Below are positions 6,591 to 14,604 of a stretch of DNA of 15,774 nt, one piece after another. The DNA is from Selenomonadales bacterium. GTDB taxonomy: Bacteria; Bacillota; Negativicutes; RGIG982. Position 1 is the stretch's first letter. Every line of letters begins with the position of its first letter. Location: contig JAFPBC010000060.1 in the NCBI GenBank assembly GCA_017390595.1, forward strand, positions 1 through 15,774, read 5' to 3'. The notes under the pieces are model-generated. The model saw only the letters and a program-made list of their open reading frames with translations. It was not told where the DNA came from and did no database searches. The translations under genes were made by a program, and so were the position numbers.

Positions 6591-7715
6591 CTATTTCGCC
6601 AATAAGACTAAGTTATCTCTGTGAATGATCTCATCGTAAGGTTTACTGCCGAGGATCGTAATGATCTCATCAGTATGCGCACCACGAATTTTTTCAACAT
6701 CTGCCGATGGATAGTTTGTACGTCCGCGCGCGATCTCACGACCTTTTTGATTCAATACGCGGATGACATCGCCTTCATCGAATCTGCCGTCAACAGATAC
6801 GATACCTGCCGCCAAAAGGCTCGCACCACCATCGAGTGCATTTTCACAACCTTTGTCAACGGTGATAGTCCCTGCAAGTCGTGCACCGAATGCCAACCAG
6901 CGTTTACGAAGCTGAAGATGCGATTCACGTGCTACGAACAGTGTACCGACCGTTTCATCGTGAAGCAGTGCGTGCAAGATATTCTCCTTAGAACCCGATC
7001 CGATGAGCATATGGATGCCCGAACTGACAGCGATCTTTGCTGCCTGAATCTTCGTCTGCATCCCGCCTGTCCCGTTTTTCGTACCGGGGCCGCCCGCAAG
7101 TGCTTCGATATCTGCCGTGATCTCATGCACGAGAGGTATCTTCTTCGCATTCGGATTCGTCTGCGGATTATCATCATAGAGACCCTCGATATCCGACAAC
7201 AAAATGAGCGCATCGGCATCAACGATCGTCGCAACGATCGCCGAAAGCGTATCATTATCGCCTATCTTGATCTCATCGACGGCAACAGCGTCGTTCTCGT
7301 TGATAACGGGAATGACTCCCATCTTAAGAAGCGTCAAGAGCGCATTACGCGAATGGTTGAATCGACTATGCTTGATCGAATCTTCTCGCGTCAAGAGTAT
7401 CTGTGCCGTCACTTTGCCGTATTCAGAGAAAAACTTCTCATAAATATGCATAAGCGCACCTTGTCCGACAGCTGCCGCAGCCTGTTTCTCGGGAATCGTT
7501 TTCGGACGTTCTTTGAGCCCCATGCGATTCATACCGACACCGATCGCACCCGACGTAACGAGAATAATTTCTTTGCCCTGATTGGCAAGATCGGCAAGCT
7601 CACGCACCAATTTTTCGATGCGATGATAATTCAGTTGTCCCGTAGCATATGTGATCGTACTGGTACCTACTTTGACGACCAGACGTTTTGCTTTCTGTAA
7701 GTCTTTTCTCTGCAC
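6591..7715 (-). CDS. proB: Glutamate 5-kinase
   Basis: ProB phosphorylates glutamate to gamma-glutamyl phosphate, the committed and usually proline-inhibited step of proline synthesis. The 374-residue product has an amino-acid kinase domain (about 1-260) and a C-terminal PUA domain (about 278-360), as in E. coli. Visible motifs are KVGTS (15-19), VTSGAIGVG (53-61), INENDAV (138-144), IGDNDTLSA (151-159) and GTGGMQTK (215-222). The start is a GTG at 7715, with GGAG eight bases upstream. A nearby ATG at 7720 is out of frame. It follows yhbY by 35 bases and precedes proA by 12. No proC is present in the window, so the final step must be encoded elsewhere. Confidence 0.98.
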   Translation of the reverse strand: MQRKDLQKAKRLVVKVGTSTITYATGQLNYHRIEKLVRELADLANQGKEIILVTSGAIGVGMNRMGLKERPKTIPEKQAAAAVGQGALMHIYEKFFSEYGKVTAQILLTREDSIKHSRFNHSRNALLTLLKMGVIPVINENDAVAVDEIKIGDNDTLSAIVATIVDADALILLSDIEGLYDDNPQTNPNAKKIPLVHEITADIEALAGGPGTKNGTGGMQTKIQAAKIAVSSGIHMLIGSGSKENILHALLHDETVGTLFVARESHLQLRKRWLAFGARLAGTITVDKGCENALDGGASLLAAGIVSVDGRFDEGDVIRVLNQKGREIARGRTNYPSADVEKIRGAHTDEIITILGSKPYDEIIHRDNLVLLAK

Positions 7716-7750
7716 ACCATCAACTCCAACCTACACAGCTGTTTTTATCA

Positions 7751-8044
7751 TTAAGGAAGTTCGATCTTTTTCTTTTCCGTATTCTCTTGATAGAGAAGAC
7801 CGTTGCGGCCGATGATCTGAACCAGTTCCGCACGGCATTTTTTTGCCAATACAGGAATGACATCTTTCGGCTCTTTTTCGCAGTTTTGAAGAACGCGCAC
7901 TTTGACAAGCTCACGCGCCTTCAATGCTTCTTTGACACTCTGTACAAGTGTCGGTGTAATACCCGATTTACCGATCTGAATGATTGCGTCCTCATGATGA
8001 CCGAGCGAACGCAAGAATGCTTTTTGTTTGCCTGTTAATTCCAC
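7751..8044 (-). CDS. yhbY: CRM-domain RNA-binding protein, YhbY family
   Basis: YhbY is a small RNA-binding protein associated with pre-50S ribosomal particles and is thought to help assembly of the large subunit. The 97 residues form one CRM domain. The conserved GxxG loop is GKSG (25-28), inside an AIIQIGKSGITP stretch, with VKVRVL following in the central strand. The start is a GTG at 8044. Its SD, AGGAGA, overlaps the obgE stop codon (GAATAGGAG), so the two genes are tightly joined. The pairing with obgE, another large-subunit assembly factor, fits a shared role. Confidence 0.95.
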   Translation of the reverse strand: MELTGKQKAFLRSLGHHEDAIIQIGKSGITPTLVQSVKEALKARELVKVRVLQNCEKEPKDVIPVLAKKCRAELVQIIGRNGLLYQENTEKKKIELP

Positions 8045-8055
8045 TATTCTGTCTC

Positions 8056-9333
8056 CTATTCTCGATATTCAAATTCCATATCGCCGATACGGACCGTATC
8101 GCCTTCTTGGATACCACGTTCTTTGATTGCCGCTTCAATGCCGCTCTTCTTCCAATATACTTGGAATCTGCGAACAGCTTCGGGGTTGTTGAATTTCGTC
8201 ATAGCAACTTTACGTTCCAAATAACGACCGCTGACAACGTATGCACCGTCATCGTCACGCGTGATCGTAATCGCGTGCTCATCTTCCGGCTGATACATAC
8301 GAACTGCTTCTTCGTCTGTCTCTTCAACAGGCTCTACATATTCTGCCAAGAGAACCGATACACGTTCCATCAACGCTTTGAGACCATCGCCCGTAGCCGC
8401 CGAAACAGGGAACACTTCCACACCGCGTTCTTTCATATACGCTTCGATACGCGCAAGATTCTCCTGCGCTTCGGGAATATCCATTTTGTTTGCCGCAACG
8501 ATCTGCGGACGTGTTGCCAAACGTTTGTTGTAAAGTGCCAATTCTTTGTTGATCTTTTCGTAATCTTCGAGCGGGTCACGACCTTCGAGACCCGATGCGT
8601 CGAGTACATGGATGATGACCTTCGTACGTTCTACATGACGAAGGAATGCATGACCGAGACCAACACCTTCGTGCGCGCCTTCGATAAGACCCGGGATATC
8701 CGCCATAACAAAGCTGTGACCTTTGTCAAGGCTGACAACACCAAGTACCGGTACGAGCGTCGTGAAGTGGTATGCCGCAACTTCCGGGCGTGCCGACGAT
8801 ACCATCGTGATGATACTCGATTTGCCTACGCTCGGATAACCGACAAGACCGACGTCTGCGAGAAGCTTCAATTCAAGCAACAGATCGAACGATTCGCCCG
8901 GTTCACCGTTTTCTGCATAGACAGGCGCACGGTTGATGCTGTTCGGGAAGCGTGCATTACCACGACCACCGCGTCCGCCTTTTGCGATAACGAGCTGTTG
9001 ACCTACGACCGTAAGGTCTGCCATCACTTCATCAGTCGCCGCATTTTTGACAAGCGTACCCTGCGGAACTTTGATATAGATCGGTTTCGCCGATGCACCG
9101 TGTTTCGTATTTTTTTCACCGTCGCCGCCGCGATCAGCTTTAAACTTACGTTTATAACGGAAGTCCAGCAGCGTATTCATACCCGAATCAACAACAAGGA
9201 TGACATCCCCGCCGCGACCACCGTCACCGCCGTTCGGACCACCTTTCGCTACGAATTTTTCTCGACGGAAACTGGACATCCCATTGCCGCCACTACCTGC
9301 AATAACTTGTATTCTTGCGCGATCAATAAACAT
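8056..9333 (-). CDS. obgE: GTPase Obg (CgtA)
   Basis: Obg is an essential GTPase that binds the 50S subunit late in its assembly and links growth to guanine nucleotide levels. Three domains are visible in 425 residues: the glycine-rich Obg fold (1-158, e.g. GGPNGGDGGRGGDV), the G domain, and a C-terminal OCT domain (about 345-425). G-domain motifs are GYPSVGKS (G1, 165-172), DIPG (G3, 212-215), NKMD (G4, 282-285) and SAA (G5, 311-313). G1 continues as KSSII rather than the commoner KSTLL, a mild variation. The ATG at 9333 is preceded by AAAGGA nine bases upstream, a slightly long spacing. It is the first gene of the unit running to the RRM protein, with its own promoter after the rpmA terminator. 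Confidence 0.98.
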   Translation of the reverse strand: MFIDRARIQVIAGSGGNGMSSFRREKFVAKGGPNGGDGGRGGDVILVVDSGMNTLLDFRYKRKFKADRGGDGEKNTKHGASAKPIYIKVPQGTLVKNAATDEVMADLTVVGQQLVIAKGGRGGRGNARFPNSINRAPVYAENGEPGESFDLLLELKLLADVGLVGYPSVGKSSIITMVSSARPEVAAYHFTTLVPVLGVVSLDKGHSFVMADIPGLIEGAHEGVGLGHAFLRHVERTKVIIHVLDASGLEGRDPLEDYEKINKELALYNKRLATRPQIVAANKMDIPEAQENLARIEAYMKERGVEVFPVSAATGDGLKALMERVSVLLAEYVEPVEETDEEAVRMYQPEDEHAITITRDDDGAYVVSGRYLERKVAMTKFNNPEAVRRFQVYWKKSGIEAAIKERGIQEGDTVRIGDMEFEYRE

Positions 9334-9362
9334 CTTTTTATTTCCTTTCTATATGCCGTAAT

Positions 9363-9375
9363 GCCGAAATTCGGC
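9363..9375 (-). promoter_or_regulatory. Short hairpin in the obgE leader
   Basis: The leader carries GCCGA/TCGGC arms around a 3-base loop, between the candidate promoter and the obgE SD. No U-run follows. A second CGGC a few bases on could pair alternatively with the same 5' arm. A regulatory role is speculative. Confidence 0.3.
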
Positions 9376-9392
9376 TTCTTCTCTCTAACTTT

Positions 9393-9398
9393 ATTATA
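9393..9398 (-). promoter_or_regulatory. Putative obgE promoter (-10)
   Basis: The minus strand has a perfect TATAAT in an AT-rich stretch about 60 bases upstream of the obgE start and after the rpmA terminator. No good -35 hexamer is seen at the expected distance. Transcription would start near 9386. The position between a terminator and a long gene run supports it. The rest of the gap (9399-9477) shows nothing else I can name. Confidence 0.55.
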
Positions 9399-9477
9399 TT
9401 TCTCTTTTTCTATCGAAAATCCTGTTTACAACACGAAGAACAACTTTACAGAGAAAAAGCCGTCTGCCTTCATATTA

Positions 9478-9512
9478 CAAAAACGCCTGCAGAAGTTTCC
9501 TTCCACAGGCGT
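9478..9512 (-). terminator. Intrinsic terminator after rpmA
   Basis: The arms ACGCCTG and CAGGCGT (9506-9512 and 9483-9489) pair over 7 bp. An inner GAAG/CTTC stem capped by a GAAA tetraloop sits within. A run of five U's (9479-9483) begins at the base of the stem. It lies 18 bases past the rpmA stop and ends the rplU-prp-rpmA unit. Confidence 0.92.
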
Positions 9513-9529
9513 CTCTTTTAGTCTACAAA

Positions 9530-9820
9530 TCAGATAGCTTGTTCTTCCGTGTAAACGCTGATCTGACGGTTGTAACGGCCTTTGCGTTCAAAAGCAACAC
9601 GACCTGCTACTTTTGCAAACAAAGTATCGTCTTTACCGATGCCAACGTTCGCGCCCGGATGGAAATGCGTACCTCTCTGGCGAACCAAAATGCTTCCGGC
9701 AGTTACAACTTCACCGGCATGACGTTTAACGCCAAGGCGTTTCGATTCACTGTCACGACCGTTTCGCGTACTACCTACACCTTTTTTATGAGCAAAAAGC
9801 TGTAAATTAAACTGAAACAT
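9530..9820 (-). CDS. rpmA: Ribosomal protein bL27, with Prp-cleaved N-terminal extension
   Basis: L27 sits near the peptidyl transferase centre of the 50S subunit. The 96-residue product has the family core AHKKGVGSTRNGRDSESKRLG. It is preceded by nine residues, MFQFNLQLF, the Firmicute extension that protease Prp removes after Phe9 before L27 can work. The start is the ATG at 9820, with AGGAGG (9829-9834) eight bases upstream. A GTG at 9829 is part of that SD and is rejected. The SD also encodes the last two Arg codons of prp, so rpmA translation is probably coupled to that of its own processing protease. It is the last gene of the unit and is followed by a strong terminator. Confidence 0.98.
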   Translation of the reverse strand: MFQFNLQLFAHKKGVGSTRNGRDSESKRLGVKRHAGEVVTAGSILVRQRGTHFHPGANVGIGKDDTLFAKVAGRVAFERKGRYNRQISVYTEEQAI

Positions 9821-9825
9821 ACGTT

Positions 9826-10146
9826 TCACCTCCTAGTTTGTGAAATAGTTATATACTCCGAGTGAAGCTTCTCAATCTCAAGAAGCCCTAAAATCATGGT
9901 TTCTAACACAGCGTCCGTCTGTTCATTGGGTTTTGCATTAAGCTGTACGGATAAACGACCTTCTTCCATATCATAAGAAACATCATGTTTCAAATGCATG
10001 GTTAGCCCCAAGAGTGCCGTCTGTGCAAGCGCGGATACCGCGGCACAGACAATATCTTGTCCATACGGCGCAGAGCCTGCATGCCCTTTCATACAAAAAC
10101 CTGTTACAGAGTTACTGTATGAACGCAAAATTTTGATATGAATCAT
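9826..10146 (-). CDS. prp: Ribosomal-processing cysteine protease Prp
   Basis: Prp (YsxB family) cuts the N-terminal extension from L27, a step essential in Staphylococcus aureus. The 106-residue product shows the catalytic pair exactly where it is in that enzyme: His22 in GHAG and Cys34 in DIVCAAVSAL. It lies between the genes for L21 and L27, the standard place in Firmicutes. The ATG at 10146 is two bases after the rplU stop with only a weak GAAG as SD, so translational coupling to rplU is likely. That would keep the protease at a lower level than the flanking ribosomal proteins (inference). Confidence 0.96.
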   Translation of the reverse strand: MIHIKILRSYSNSVTGFCMKGHAGSAPYGQDIVCAAVSALAQTALLGLTMHLKHDVSYDMEEGRLSVQLNAKPNEQTDAVLETMILGLLEIEKLHSEYITISQTRR

Positions 10147-10148
10147 AA

Positions 10149-10460
10149 TTATGCTTCGATTTTTTCGATAACAACTTTCGTGAACGGCTGGCGATGACCC
10201 TGACGTCTGCGATAGTTAGCTTTAGCTTTGTATTTGAAAACCAAGATTTTTCTAGCTTTACCCTGTTTTTCAACTTTAGCCGTAACTTTTGCACCTTCAA
10301 CGAACGGTTTGCCTACTACCAAAGCGTCTTCTTTGGATACAGCGATAACTTCGTCGAACGTTACAACTTCGCCTTCAGCAGCTTCCAATTTTTCTACGAA
10401 AATGGAATCGCCTTCGCTTACACGATACTGTTTACCACCGGTTTTGATGATTGCGTACAT
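10149..10460 (-). CDS. rplU: Ribosomal protein bL21
   Basis: L21 binds 23S rRNA in the large subunit. The 103-residue product has the normal length and the family features: MYAIIKTGGKQYRV at the start and the basic RNA-binding tail KAKANYRRRQGHRQPFT near the end. The ATG at 10460 has GGGAGG (10468-10473) seven bases upstream. It is the first gene of rplU-prp-rpmA. The unit begins with a strong promoter just past the end of rng and a leader of about 100 bases with at least two hairpins, a likely place for ribosomal autoregulation. Confidence 0.98.
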   Translation of the reverse strand: MYAIIKTGGKQYRVSEGDSIFVEKLEAAEGEVVTFDEVIAVSKEDALVVGKPFVEGAKVTAKVEKQGKARKILVFKYKAKANYRRRQGHRQPFTKVVIEKIEA

Positions 10461-10498
10461 ACATACACCTCCCTATAAAGATACTCGCCGAATACGGT

Positions 10499-10513
10499 AC
10501 AGCGCCTTGCTGT
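10499..10513 (-). promoter_or_regulatory. Second hairpin in the rplU leader
   Basis: ACAGC and GCTGT form a 5-bp stem around a 5-base loop, 39 bases before the rplU start codon. With the first hairpin it could be part of an L21-type leader structure. On its own it is short enough to be chance. Confidence 0.35.
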
Positions 10514-10540
10514 TTATACGACCTCTTCGAGCGGTTTGGG

Positions 10541-10559
10541 CTGTAAGACACTCTTACAG
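10541..10559 (-). promoter_or_regulatory. Leader hairpin at the 5' end of the rplU transcript
   Basis: CTGTAAGA and TCTTACAG pair perfectly over 8 bp around a GTG loop, at or within a few bases of the predicted transcription start. No U-run follows, so it is not a terminator. Rfam has an L21 leader family in Firmicutes and this is where such a motif would lie; I cannot confirm membership. It may also simply protect the 5' end of the mRNA, which follows the RNase G gene. Confidence 0.55.
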
Positions 10560-10565
10560 AATCAG

Positions 10566-10595
10566 ATTATATCACAATTAAAATATGCTTGTCAA
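10566..10595 (-). promoter_or_regulatory. Strong sigma-A-type promoter for rplU-prp-rpmA
   Basis: The minus strand has TTGACA (10590-10595) and TATAAT (10566-10571), both perfect consensus, separated by 18 bases. The -10 is extended by TGn. The -35 begins five bases after the rng stop codon. Transcription should start around 10557-10562. Confidence 0.88.
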
Positions 10596-10600
10596 CGATT

Positions 10601-12052
10601 TTATTCGTCCCCTTGCAAAATAATATAAGCAGATTGATTCTTTTCTTTTTGCTCTTTCAGCTGTATTTTTCGTGCCAGGTCCGCTTCCAATTTATCGATA
10701 TGGTTATCACGTTTCAGCCACGCGATGACCGACGGATGCGCTTCTACCATAAGTGCTCGGCCGTTCTTACGACTCTTTCCGATCTCACGAAGCCGACGAC
10801 ATATCTGTATCCCGATCGTCTGCGCCGACGGTACACGACCCGACCCTGCACAATGCGGACAAGGCTCATGTGTCAATGCATCGACCGTCTGACGCGATTT
10901 TTTGCGTGTCATCTCAACAAGTCCGAGCCCCGTGAGTCCGACGATATTCGTCTTTGTCTTATCCTTCTTCGTACCTTGCTGCAGAACACGAAGGACTTCT
11001 TTTTGGTGTTCGGTCTTCTCCATGTCGATGAAGTCAATGATGATGATACCACTGACATCTCTGAGACGTATCTGACGTGCGATCTCTTCTGCCGCCTCTA
11101 CATTCGTCAAAAACACCGTATCGGCAAGCGTCGTACCGCCTGTGAACTTACCTGTATTGACATCAATAACAGTCAATGCTTCCGTCTTATCAAAGACGAG
11201 ATATCCGCCCGACGGCAATTCCACCTCACGTGCATGGATGGCATCTACCGCATCCTTGATGCCGTTCACGCCGAAGATATCACCTTCGGGAGAACATTCG
11301 ACTTTCGCCAAGTCTGCGTGCGCCGAGCTTCCGTTCAAAAGGTCGCAGATACGCTGATAATCATCCACTTGATCGACAATGACTCTCTCTACATCAGCGC
11401 GAAAATAATCTCGCACCATACGAATGACGAGATCGACATCGCGATAGAGAAGGATCGGTGCATGCGAATACTTCGCCCTCGCGGCAAGCACGCGCCACAG
11501 ATTCGTCAAATAACGAATATCCTGCGTCAACTCTTCACTCGTCTTTTCTTTCGCCGCAGTACGGATGATCATACCCATCCCTTCGGGACAGAGTTTCTCT
11601 GCAAGCACTTTGAGACGTTCGCGTTCTTCCTTCTCTTCTATCTGCTTTGAGATGCCGACATAATCAGCCGTCGGCAACAGCACCACATCGCGACCCGGGA
11701 GCGTCAGATGCGTCGTTGCTTTCGGCCCTTTGGTTCCGACAGCATCTTTTACGATCTGCACAAGTATCTCTTGACCGACGAACAGCTTTTCGGGCGCGAT
11801 ACCTTTCGCGAACATCGACAGCTCGCATTCACGCAAGTCTCCGATATAGAGAAACGCGTTCTTATCCATTCCGATATCGACAAATGCCGCTTGCATCCCC
11901 GGCAAAATGTTCTGCACTCTTCCTTTATATATATTGCCTACCAAATGACTGTCATCGGGACGCTCTATGACAAGCTCTGCCAGTCTATCGTCCTCAACGA
12001 TCGCCATCCTGGTTTCTTCGGGCAGTGAATTTACTATGATCGTCTGCGCCAT
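10601..12052 (-). CDS. rng: Ribonuclease G (RNase E/G family)
   Basis: An endoribonuclease of the RNase E/G family, which cuts single-stranded AU-rich RNA and matures rRNA 5' ends. The 483 residues match RNase G, without the long C-terminal scaffold of RNase E. An S1 RNA-binding domain occupies about 38-120 (VGNIYKGRVQNILPGMQAAFVDIG). Catalytic metal ligands are Asp297 in DVNTGKF and Asp340 in IIDFIDME. The Zn-link cysteines Cys398 and Cys401 are in CPHC. Positions agree with E. coli RNase E after a shift of six. The ATG at 12052 has AGAGGGG six bases upstream and is 12 bases from the DUF2344 stop, so the three genes of this unit are cotranscribed. Confidence 0.96.
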   Translation of the reverse strand: MAQTIIVNSLPEETRMAIVEDDRLAELVIERPDDSHLVGNIYKGRVQNILPGMQAAFVDIGMDKNAFLYIGDLRECELSMFAKGIAPEKLFVGQEILVQIVKDAVGTKGPKATTHLTLPGRDVVLLPTADYVGISKQIEEKEERERLKVLAEKLCPEGMGMIIRTAAKEKTSEELTQDIRYLTNLWRVLAARAKYSHAPILLYRDVDLVIRMVRDYFRADVERVIVDQVDDYQRICDLLNGSSAHADLAKVECSPEGDIFGVNGIKDAVDAIHAREVELPSGGYLVFDKTEALTVIDVNTGKFTGGTTLADTVFLTNVEAAEEIARQIRLRDVSGIIIIDFIDMEKTEHQKEVLRVLQQGTKKDKTKTNIVGLTGLGLVEMTRKKSRQTVDALTHEPCPHCAGSGRVPSAQTIGIQICRRLREIGKSRKNGRALMVEAHPSVIAWLKRDNHIDKLEADLARKIQLKEQKEKNQSAYIILQGDE

Positions 12053-12064
12053 GTATATCCCCTC

Positions 12065-12757
12065 TTATGCAATGAGCGCAGTCCATTTACCGTTACGACG
12101 GCAAAACAGTCCCGTTCTCTCGATTTGTACCGTCTCTACTTCGATCGGGAAACCGAACATATCATACAACGCACGCAATATCTGTTCAGGCTTCACGCTA
12201 CCTTGCGGTGTGATCAAAATATCCATCAAAATCTCATCTTGTTCACCTTCGACGAATTTGATCGGAGCGGCCATATATTGTTTTACTTCAACTTCCTTAC
12301 GACTTTTCGGCGTCACTTTCCAGATAACGACGTCGAGTTCTGCCTCAAATGAAGCGATCGCTTTTTTGATAGCCTCTTTGTTATATCCGCTCGGCAATAC
12401 GATGCGATACGAAGCACGTTCCGCAAGCGCCATCAATGCTTTTTTATCAGCCGCATCTTTGTAGATGGCACGTTTCAAGCGGATACCTTTCGGCAATGCT
12501 TGCTCCAACAGCTGTGTAAAACAAGACAGCGAATACGGTTCGGCAAGCTCCACATCCATATATTCGCTCGAGCTCGTCACACCGACAGCAAGTGCCGATG
12601 CAAAAGCAAGTTTCATATGCGGATTAAAACCCTCCGAATATGCGGCAGGGATACCTGCACGACGGATCGCACGTTCGACCGCGCCCGCATAATCGAGATG
12701 CGAAATGTAGCGAATTTCTTCGCCCTTTGTTATTTCTGCTCGAATGATCGTTTTCAT
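12065..12757 (-). CDS. DUF2344 / TIGR03936 family protein, radical SAM partner
   Basis: The 230-residue product belongs to the DUF2344 family, recognised by the N-terminal pattern KGEEIRYISHLDYAGAVERAIRRAGIPAAYSEGFNPHMKLAFA. The family has no established biochemical function known to me. It is almost always found next to, or fused to, the radical SAM protein encoded immediately upstream. The start is the ATG at 12757, with GGAGGA eight bases upstream. It overlaps the stop of the radical SAM gene as ATGA, a classic coupling arrangement. A longer reading to 12835 would run 26 residues back inside the upstream gene and is rejected. Rng follows after 12 bases. The family call is confident; the role is unknown. 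Confidence 0.9.
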   Translation of the reverse strand: MKTIIRAEITKGEEIRYISHLDYAGAVERAIRRAGIPAAYSEGFNPHMKLAFASALAVGVTSSSEYMDVELAEPYSLSCFTQLLEQALPKGIRLKRAIYKDAADKKALMALAERASYRIVLPSGYNKEAIKKAIASFEAELDVVIWKVTPKSRKEVEVKQYMAAPIKFVEGEQDEILMDILITPQGSVKPEQILRALYDMFGFPIEVETVQIERTGLFCRRNGKWTALIA

Positions 12758-14604
12758 TTCGCCAATCCTCCATCTATTACCGTTACATTGAGGTTCGGAC
12801 ATACTCCGCAGAAGTTGCACGCATCGCGGCGGCAATCTCCCGTCAATACTTCTTTTTGTGCGTTTTCATATTCGCGCCACAAGAATGCTTCATCAGCACC
12901 GCACGAGATATGCTGCCACGGCATGATCTCGCCAAGCGCACGTTCACGATTCGCATAGAACGTCGGGTCTACACCTTCTGTTTCAAAGGCATTCATCCAG
13001 ACATCATATTTGAAATGATCGGACCAGCCGTCGTATTTTGCACCGTTTTTCCATGCCGTCAAGAGGACTTTGCCCAAACGACGGTCACCGCGTGCGAACA
13101 CGCCTTCGAGGAAGCTTGTCGGCACATCATGATAATGATACGTGATACTGCGGTCTTTGATATGCTCTTTGAGAAGCTGTTGCTTACGACGAAGCTCATC
13201 AGGCGTATTCTGCGGGAACCATTGGAACGGTGTGTTCGGTTTCGGTACGAACGACGATACGCTGACCGTAACTTTGGCACCACGTTTGCCTTTGATAGAC
13301 TTGTACAAATCAAGCACACGATACGCGAGCTTCGCAATACCGATGATGTCTTCATCCGTTTCTGTCGGCAAGCCGATCATGAAGTACAACTTGATAGTAG
13401 ACCAGCCTTGACGGAATGCCGCGCCTGTTGCTTCCATCAAGTTCTCTTCCGTAACGCCTTTGTTGATAACATCACGCAATCTCTGCGTACCTGCTTCGGG
13501 CGCAAACGTCAGACCACTTTTTCGTACCTGCTGTACTTCCTGCGCAAGTTCGATAGAGAAGCTGTCGATACGGAGCGACGGAAGCGACACGCTGACGCCT
13601 TCTTTCGAGAATCGGTTGATAAGCGCAGGCACAAGTTCTTTCAATCGAGAATAGTCTGCCGAGCTCAAAGAAGTCAATGACATTTCGTTGTAGCCCGTAT
13701 TGGCAACTTGTTTTTCTGCGATCTTCATGAGCGTTTCCATCTTACGTTCACGAACAGGGCGATAGATAACACCTGCTTGACAGAAACGACAGCCGCGCGT
13801 ACATCCGCGGAACAATTCGAGCATGATACGGTCATGCACGATATCGATATACGGCACGACAGGTCTCGTTACAGACGGTACCGCATCAAGATCGGGCACA
13901 ACACGTTTATTGACGACCGACGGTGCGCCTTCGGTTGCTGTGATAGCTTTGATCGTACCATCTTCATTGTAATCTACTGCATAGAACGACGGCACATAAA
14001 TACCGCTGACTTGTGCGGCACGACGAAGGAATCCTACTCTGCCGTCTGGTCTGCCGTCTTTTTGCCATGCGATATAGGCATCAACGAGTTCGCCTAAAAC
14101 GATCTCGCCTTCGCCGACGACGAACAGGTCAAAGAAGTCTGCCACAGGTTCCGCGTTATAGACACACGGACCACCGCCGACAACGAACGGCATATCGTCA
14201 CCGCGTTCGCTTGCCAAAAGCGGGATGCCCGCAAGATCGAGTACATTGAGTACGTTCGAATAGATCATCTCATACTGGAGCGAAAAACCGACAAAGTCGA
14301 ACTCTTTGATCGGCGTAAAACTTTCAAGAGAATACAGCGGGATCTGATGCTGTCTCATCTTCTCTTCCATATCGACCCATGGCGCATAGACACGCTCTGC
14401 CGCAACATCCTTGCGCGCGTTCAAGATCTCATACAATATCTTTAACCCCAAATTGCTCATACCGACTTCATATACATCGGGGAGCGACAACGCAAAGCGG
14501 ACCATACCTTCTTGGTATGGCTTATGCACGCTGTTCAATTCGTTGCCTGTATAACGAGCAGGTTTGCTCACACTTGCCAAAATAGCAGAATCTACTTTTA
14601 TCAC
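12754..14604 (-). CDS. B12-binding-type radical SAM protein (TIGR03960 family)
   Basis: A 616-residue radical SAM enzyme of uncharacterised function. The N-terminal third resembles a cobalamin-binding domain, with a typical VGGGPCVYNAEPVADFFDLF stretch (about 142-161). The radical SAM core follows with the [4Fe-4S] motif RGCTRGCRFCQAG (Cys268, Cys272, Cys275). Near the C-terminus is a second cluster, Cys591, Cys596, Cys599 and Cys602 (CRRDACNFCGVC), which could hold another metal centre. I chose the GTG at 14604 because AGGAGGAG (14611-14618) lies six bases upstream. An upstream TTG at 14640 would include that SD as coding sequence. It overlaps the DUF2344 gene by four bases and is followed by rng, suggesting an RNA- or ribosome-related substrate; that is inference from context only. 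Confidence 0.9.
   Translation of the reverse strand: MIKVDSAILASVSKPARYTGNELNSVHKPYQEGMVRFALSLPDVYEVGMSNLGLKILYEILNARKDVAAERVYAPWVDMEEKMRQHQIPLYSLESFTPIKEFDFVGFSLQYEMIYSNVLNVLDLAGIPLLASERGDDMPFVVGGGPCVYNAEPVADFFDLFVVGEGEIVLGELVDAYIAWQKDGRPDGRVGFLRRAAQVSGIYVPSFYAVDYNEDGTIKAITATEGAPSVVNKRVVPDLDAVPSVTRPVVPYIDIVHDRIMLELFRGCTRGCRFCQAGVIYRPVRERKMETLMKIAEKQVANTGYNEMSLTSLSSADYSRLKELVPALINRFSKEGVSVSLPSLRIDSFSIELAQEVQQVRKSGLTFAPEAGTQRLRDVINKGVTEENLMEATGAAFRQGWSTIKLYFMIGLPTETDEDIIGIAKLAYRVLDLYKSIKGKRGAKVTVSVSSFVPKPNTPFQWFPQNTPDELRRKQQLLKEHIKDRSITYHYHDVPTSFLEGVFARGDRRLGKVLLTAWKNGAKYDGWSDHFKYDVWMNAFETEGVDPTFYANRERALGEIMPWQHISCGADEAFLWREYENAQKEVLTGDCRRDACNFCGVCPNLNVTVIDGGLAK

Noticed and set aside
6621..7700. 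A 359-codon plus-strand frame opposite proB
   Set aside because: Antisense shadow of a well-defined glutamate kinase; no SD, no domain, odd composition.
7984..9537. A 517-codon open frame on the plus strand opposite obgE and yhbY
   Set aside because: It is a shadow: it runs across two genes and an intergenic gap. Its product is rich in Arg, Cys, Phe and Thr without any recognisable domain. It persists because the sense genes avoid TTA, CTA and TCA codons.
10589..11650. A 353-codon plus-strand frame opposite rng
   Set aside because: Antisense to the catalytic domain of RNase G, with no family features and no independent promoter.
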